NCBI GenBank assembly: GCA_945920215.1
Contig: CAMEJM010000006.1
Location: forward strand, 1-64,000
Direction of reading: 5' to 3'
DNA: 64,000 bases
Source: an uncultured bacterium
GTDB lineage: Bacteria; Bacillota; Clostridia; Oscillospirales; CAG-272
A program made the position numbers and the translations under genes. The notes below the pieces were generated by a model. It saw nothing but the letters and a program-made list of their open reading frames with translations, ran no database searches and was not told the DNA's origin. Shown piece by piece: positions 61,758-64,000 of this stretch (the first letter of the stretch is position 1; each line of letters starts with the position of its first letter).

Positions 61758-62594
61758 ATGGACAGAAGAAACATGTGCGGAGAGGGGATCTGTGAGCTGG
61801 ACCCCGCAATCATTATGCCCAACCCCGCACAGCCCCGTAAGAATTTCGGCGAAGAAGAAATGAATCGCTTGGCGGAAAGTATCCGTCAATGGGGAATCCT
61901 GCAGCCGCTGACCGTGCGCGCGCGCAACGACGGCAGCCATATTCTGTATGAGTTGGTCGCGGGAGAGCGGCGTATGCGCGCAGGCGTGATGGCGGGGCTG
62001 ACCCGCGTCCCTTGCCGCGTGATACGTGCGGACGAGGAAAGCAGCGCCGAAATGGCGATCGTCGAAAACCTCCAGCGGAAAGACCTTGACCCCTTTGAGG
62101 AGGCAGGCGCCATTAAAGTGTTACTGGAGCTATACGGCATGACGCAGGACGGGCTTGCGGAGCGGCTTTCCGTCTCTCAGTCCTATATTGCCAACAAGCT
62201 GCGGCTTCTGCGCATGAGCGACGAGGAGCGCGAGAAAATCCGCGCCGCCTCTCTGACAGAGCGGCACGCACGGGCGCTTTTGCGTATCAAAGACGATAAA
62301 GTACGCTTGGCGGCGCTGGAGACGGTTGCGGCGCGCGGCTACAATGTACAGCAGACCGAAGAATATATAGACAAGCTGCTTGAAAAAGCAAGCAAGGAAC
62401 CGCCGCAGAAAAGGAAAATCAAAGGCGCCATCAAGGACCTGCGCCTGTTCTATAACTCCCTTGACCGCGCCCTCGGAATCATGCGCGGCGCGGGAATGTA
62501 CACCAACTGCCGAAAACGCATGACGGACGAGGGCGTGGAGGTGACCATTCTGATCCATCCGAAAGAAAAGGCGGGGCACCGGAGCGGGGGATAA
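61758..62594 (+). CDS. ParB/Spo0J/Noc-family DNA-binding protein
   Basis: 278 residues. N-terminal CTPase motif region: PNPAQPRKNF, GILQPLTVR, VAGERRMRAGVMAG near 70, and AIVENLQRKDLDPFEEAGA. HTH MTQDGLAERLSVSQSYIANK and C-terminal dimerisation region. The C-terminal third (from about 200) has an extra basic segment and TNCRKRMTDEGVEVTILI, unlike Spo0J; Noc-like is the best guess. No parA beside it. GGGAGGTGAAATCCG before the ATG. Confidence 0.85.
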   Translation: MDRRNMCGEGICELDPAIIMPNPAQPRKNFGEEEMNRLAESIRQWGILQPLTVRARNDGSHILYELVAGERRMRAGVMAGLTRVPCRVIRADEESSAEMAIVENLQRKDLDPFEEAGAIKVLLELYGMTQDGLAERLSVSQSYIANKLRLLRMSDEEREKIRAASLTERHARALLRIKDDKVRLAALETVAARGYNVQQTEEYIDKLLEKASKEPPQKRKIKGAIKDLRLFYNSLDRALGIMRGAGMYTNCRKRMTDEGVEVTILIHPKEKAGHRSGG

Positions 62595-62613
62595 TCCCTT
62601 GCCCGGTGCTTTT
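62576..62613 (+). terminator. Probable terminator overlapping the ParB/Noc-like stop
   Basis: GCACCGG/CCGGTGC stem with a long loop holding the stop codon, followed by TTTTCCCTTTCC. Confidence 0.45.
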
Positions 62614-62835
62614 CCCTTTCCGAAGCAGTCTCATTTTTCTTTATTGGCTTGATATAATGCAAAGTTTCCTTTCCGTTCACGATCAATTGTGAAAAACAAA
62701 CGCCGAAAGAATAGTTTTATGGCAAGTTCGCTTTCCATGCGTTTGAGGCAACCGTTACAATGCGCAAAAGCAAAGCGGTGGATTCGGGCATAGGGCAATC
62801 CCCCGTTTCCTGCGCGCGCCCGTGCGCGGGCGCGC

Positions 62836-62865
62836 TTGACAAGCCCCCCTCGGATGGGGTACAAT
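62836..62865 (+). promoter_or_regulatory. Promoter of the winged-helix regulator and addB
   Basis: Perfect TTGACA (62836-62841), 18-base spacer, TACAAT (62860-62865). Rules out any upstream start for the regulator. The rest of 62595-62835 holds no supported gene; a TATAAT at 62653-62658 lacks a partner -35. Confidence 0.75.
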
Positions 62866-62901
62866 ATGTTCAGTATCAAACGCCTGACAGGAGGGTTCAT
62901 C

Positions 62902-63489
62902 ATGCGTTATCAAGCCTGCGTGATTTCAAAAGACGCCGCTTTTTCCCAATTCGTATACCTGACGCTTCTGACCCGCCTGCGTAAGGTCTGCATTTTCAAG
63001 GGAGAGGCAGAGCTGCCGGAGGCGGATATCTATGTGGTGGACCTTGACACCTGTGAGCTGCCGCGGCATTTGCAGGGTACCGTCCTCTGCTGCTCCGCGA
63101 CCCGCGACAAGCCGACGGACTTTCCTTACCTTTGGGCGGACCGTCCGTTCCGTCCCGCGCGTATGCTTGCCCTCCTTGACCTGAGCGATTCCCCGGATGA
63201 CGAGCTGTACGTGATGCGGGAACGCCAGAGCGCTTTGGTTGCCGGTGAAGAAATATCGCTTTCCTCCCGTGAATACGCGCTTTTGCGCGCCCTGTACGAG
63301 GCAAAAGGCGAATATGTCACCCGCGAGGCGTTGCTCAAAACCGTTTGGGGAGATACCGAGAGCGATCCGGGAGTGGTGAACGTATACATTCATTATCTCC
63401 GCCGGAAGCTGGAGCGGGGCGGACACCGCTTTATCGCCTCTTCCCGCGGGCTCGGCTATGCGCTCAAATCGGGAGGTGCGGCAGACTGA
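62902..63489 (+). CDS. Orphan OmpR/PhoB-type winged-helix regulator with degenerate receiver
   Basis: 195 residues. C-terminal winged helix about 105-190 (ISLSSREYALLRALYEAKGE, VTREALLKTVWGDTES, VNVYIHYLRRKLERGG, SSRGLGYALK). The N-terminal half has a receiver-like shape (IYVVDLDTCELP) but no clear acidic pocket or conserved Lys, and there is no histidine kinase nearby. Start at 62902 follows AGGAGGG. Its stop overlaps the addB start (TGATG), suggesting it influences recombination or repair gene expression. Confidence 0.85.
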   Translation: MRYQACVISKDAAFSQFVYLTLLTRLRKVCIFKGEAELPEADIYVVDLDTCELPRHLQGTVLCCSATRDKPTDFPYLWADRPFRPARMLALLDLSDSPDDELYVMRERQSALVAGEEISLSSREYALLRALYEAKGEYVTREALLKTVWGDTESDPGVVNVYIHYLRRKLERGGHRFIASSRGLGYALKSGGAAD

Positions 63490-64000
63490 TGTTCAGACTG
63501 ATAACAGGGGACGCCGGCAGTGGCAAAACCACGCGGTTAACCGAATCTGTCCGCGCCGACCTCGCCGCGGCAAGGCATATCCTTTTGATCGTGCCGGAGC
63601 AGCAGACCGTCACAACCGAGCGCGCCATGGCGGGTATTCTGCCGCCCGAAGCCTGCCTTTTTTTCGAGGTGACCAATTTCACCCGCCTCTCGGACACGGT
63701 ATTCCGCATGTGCGGCGGCTTGGCAGGCAAATCATGCACGCCCGCGGAGGAGCAGGTTCTGATGTGGCGCACGCTCAGCGAGTTATCTCCGCTTCTGCAT
63801 ACCCTCCGCGACCGTCCCGACGCACGCGCGGTAACCAAAATGCGCGCCGTGGTTCATGAGCTGCGCGCGGCGCGCCTGTCGCCGGGGGTTCTGGAAGCCG
63901 CGGCAAACGGCGTTGCCGACTCCGCCTTATCCGATAAATTGCATGACTATGCGCTGATTTCCTCTACATACCACGCGCTGCTCAGCGAGTATTTTACCGA
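63489..64000 (+). CDS. addB: AddB-type helicase/nuclease subunit, N-terminus (cut by window end)
   Basis: The open frame runs from ATG at 63489 off the end of the window; 170 codons are visible. N-terminal MFRLITGDAGSGKTTRLTES is a Walker A motif, followed by ILLIVPEQQTVTTERAM and FFEVTNFTRLSDTVFRMCGG, the AddB pattern. AddAB resects double-strand breaks and recognises Chi. Starts in the TGATG overlap with the regulator, so coexpressed. addA would be expected just beyond the window. Confidence 0.88.
   Translation, partial: MFRLITGDAGSGKTTRLTESVRADLAAARHILLIVPEQQTVTTERAMAGILPPEACLFFEVTNFTRLSDTVFRMCGGLAGKSCTPAEEQVLMWRTLSELSPLLHTLRDRPDARAVTKMRAVVHELRAARLSPGVLEAAANGVADSALSDKLHDYALISSTYHALLSEYFT

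Overview
The window looks like a stretch of chromosome from a fairly GC-rich, endospore-forming member of the Clostridia (Oscillospirales/Ruminococcaceae-like by overall flavour; exact family is inference). Supporting evidence: a PolC-type replicative polymerase, the complete cotJA-cotJB-cotJC spore-coat operon, a SpoVB-like flippase, an AddB-type nuclease subunit, MEP-pathway isoprenoid genes, classic TTGACA/TATAAT promoters and strong AGGAGG ribosome binding sites. No rRNA, CRISPR array, transposase or integrase was seen.

Layout. (1) 1-1,060: tRNA-Leu and tRNA-Pro on the minus strand. The tRNA-Pro 5' half is repeated in perfect 193-bp tandem units, with its only good promoter beyond the repeats. 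(2) 1,065-14,427: one long minus-strand sugar-uptake operon: a giant solute-binding protein, two pairs of MalF/MalG-type permeases, an NHL/TPR/Yip1-like membrane protein and a 1,313-residue exported protein, with no ATPase. A ROK glucokinase diverges from it. (3) 16,098-19,726: an ABC exporter, a YfcE-like phosphoesterase and a translationally coupled trio of small unknown proteins. (4) 19,883-33,090: housekeeping block rpsB-tsf, then pyrH-frr-uppS-cdsA-dxr-rseP-ispG-polC, covering translation, lipid carrier and isoprenoid synthesis, envelope proteolysis and replication. (5) 33,162-38,192: an M14 peptidase, an unknown membrane protein and proB-proA-proC. (6) 38,232-41,755: a small phage-derived island with a tail-fibre-like protein, two small companions, and two divergent XRE regulators around a repeated operator. 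(7) 41,824-54,476: cotJ operon, deoB, a Rieske/FAD oxidoreductase coupled to a secreted SLH-like protein, FeoA, RluA-type pseudouridine synthase, upp, a small-multidrug-export-like protein, a TIM-barrel epimerase, rlmD and an acyl-CoA synthetase. (8) 54,551-60,101: asnB, then a 400-bp field of short hairpins with ATATAA spacers bounded by short inverted repeats, a SLOG-family protein and two CorC-like membrane proteins. (9) 60,088-64,000: SpoVB-like flippase, ParB/Noc-like protein, an orphan winged-helix regulator and the start of addB, cut by the window end.

The best leads for something undescribed are the tRNA-half repeats with their own promoter and terminators (440-906), the hairpin field (56,469-56,866), the two-permease-pair sugar operon, and the phage tail-fibre island with its two-regulator switch. 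All functional statements are from reading the sequence and family knowledge; no database search was run.
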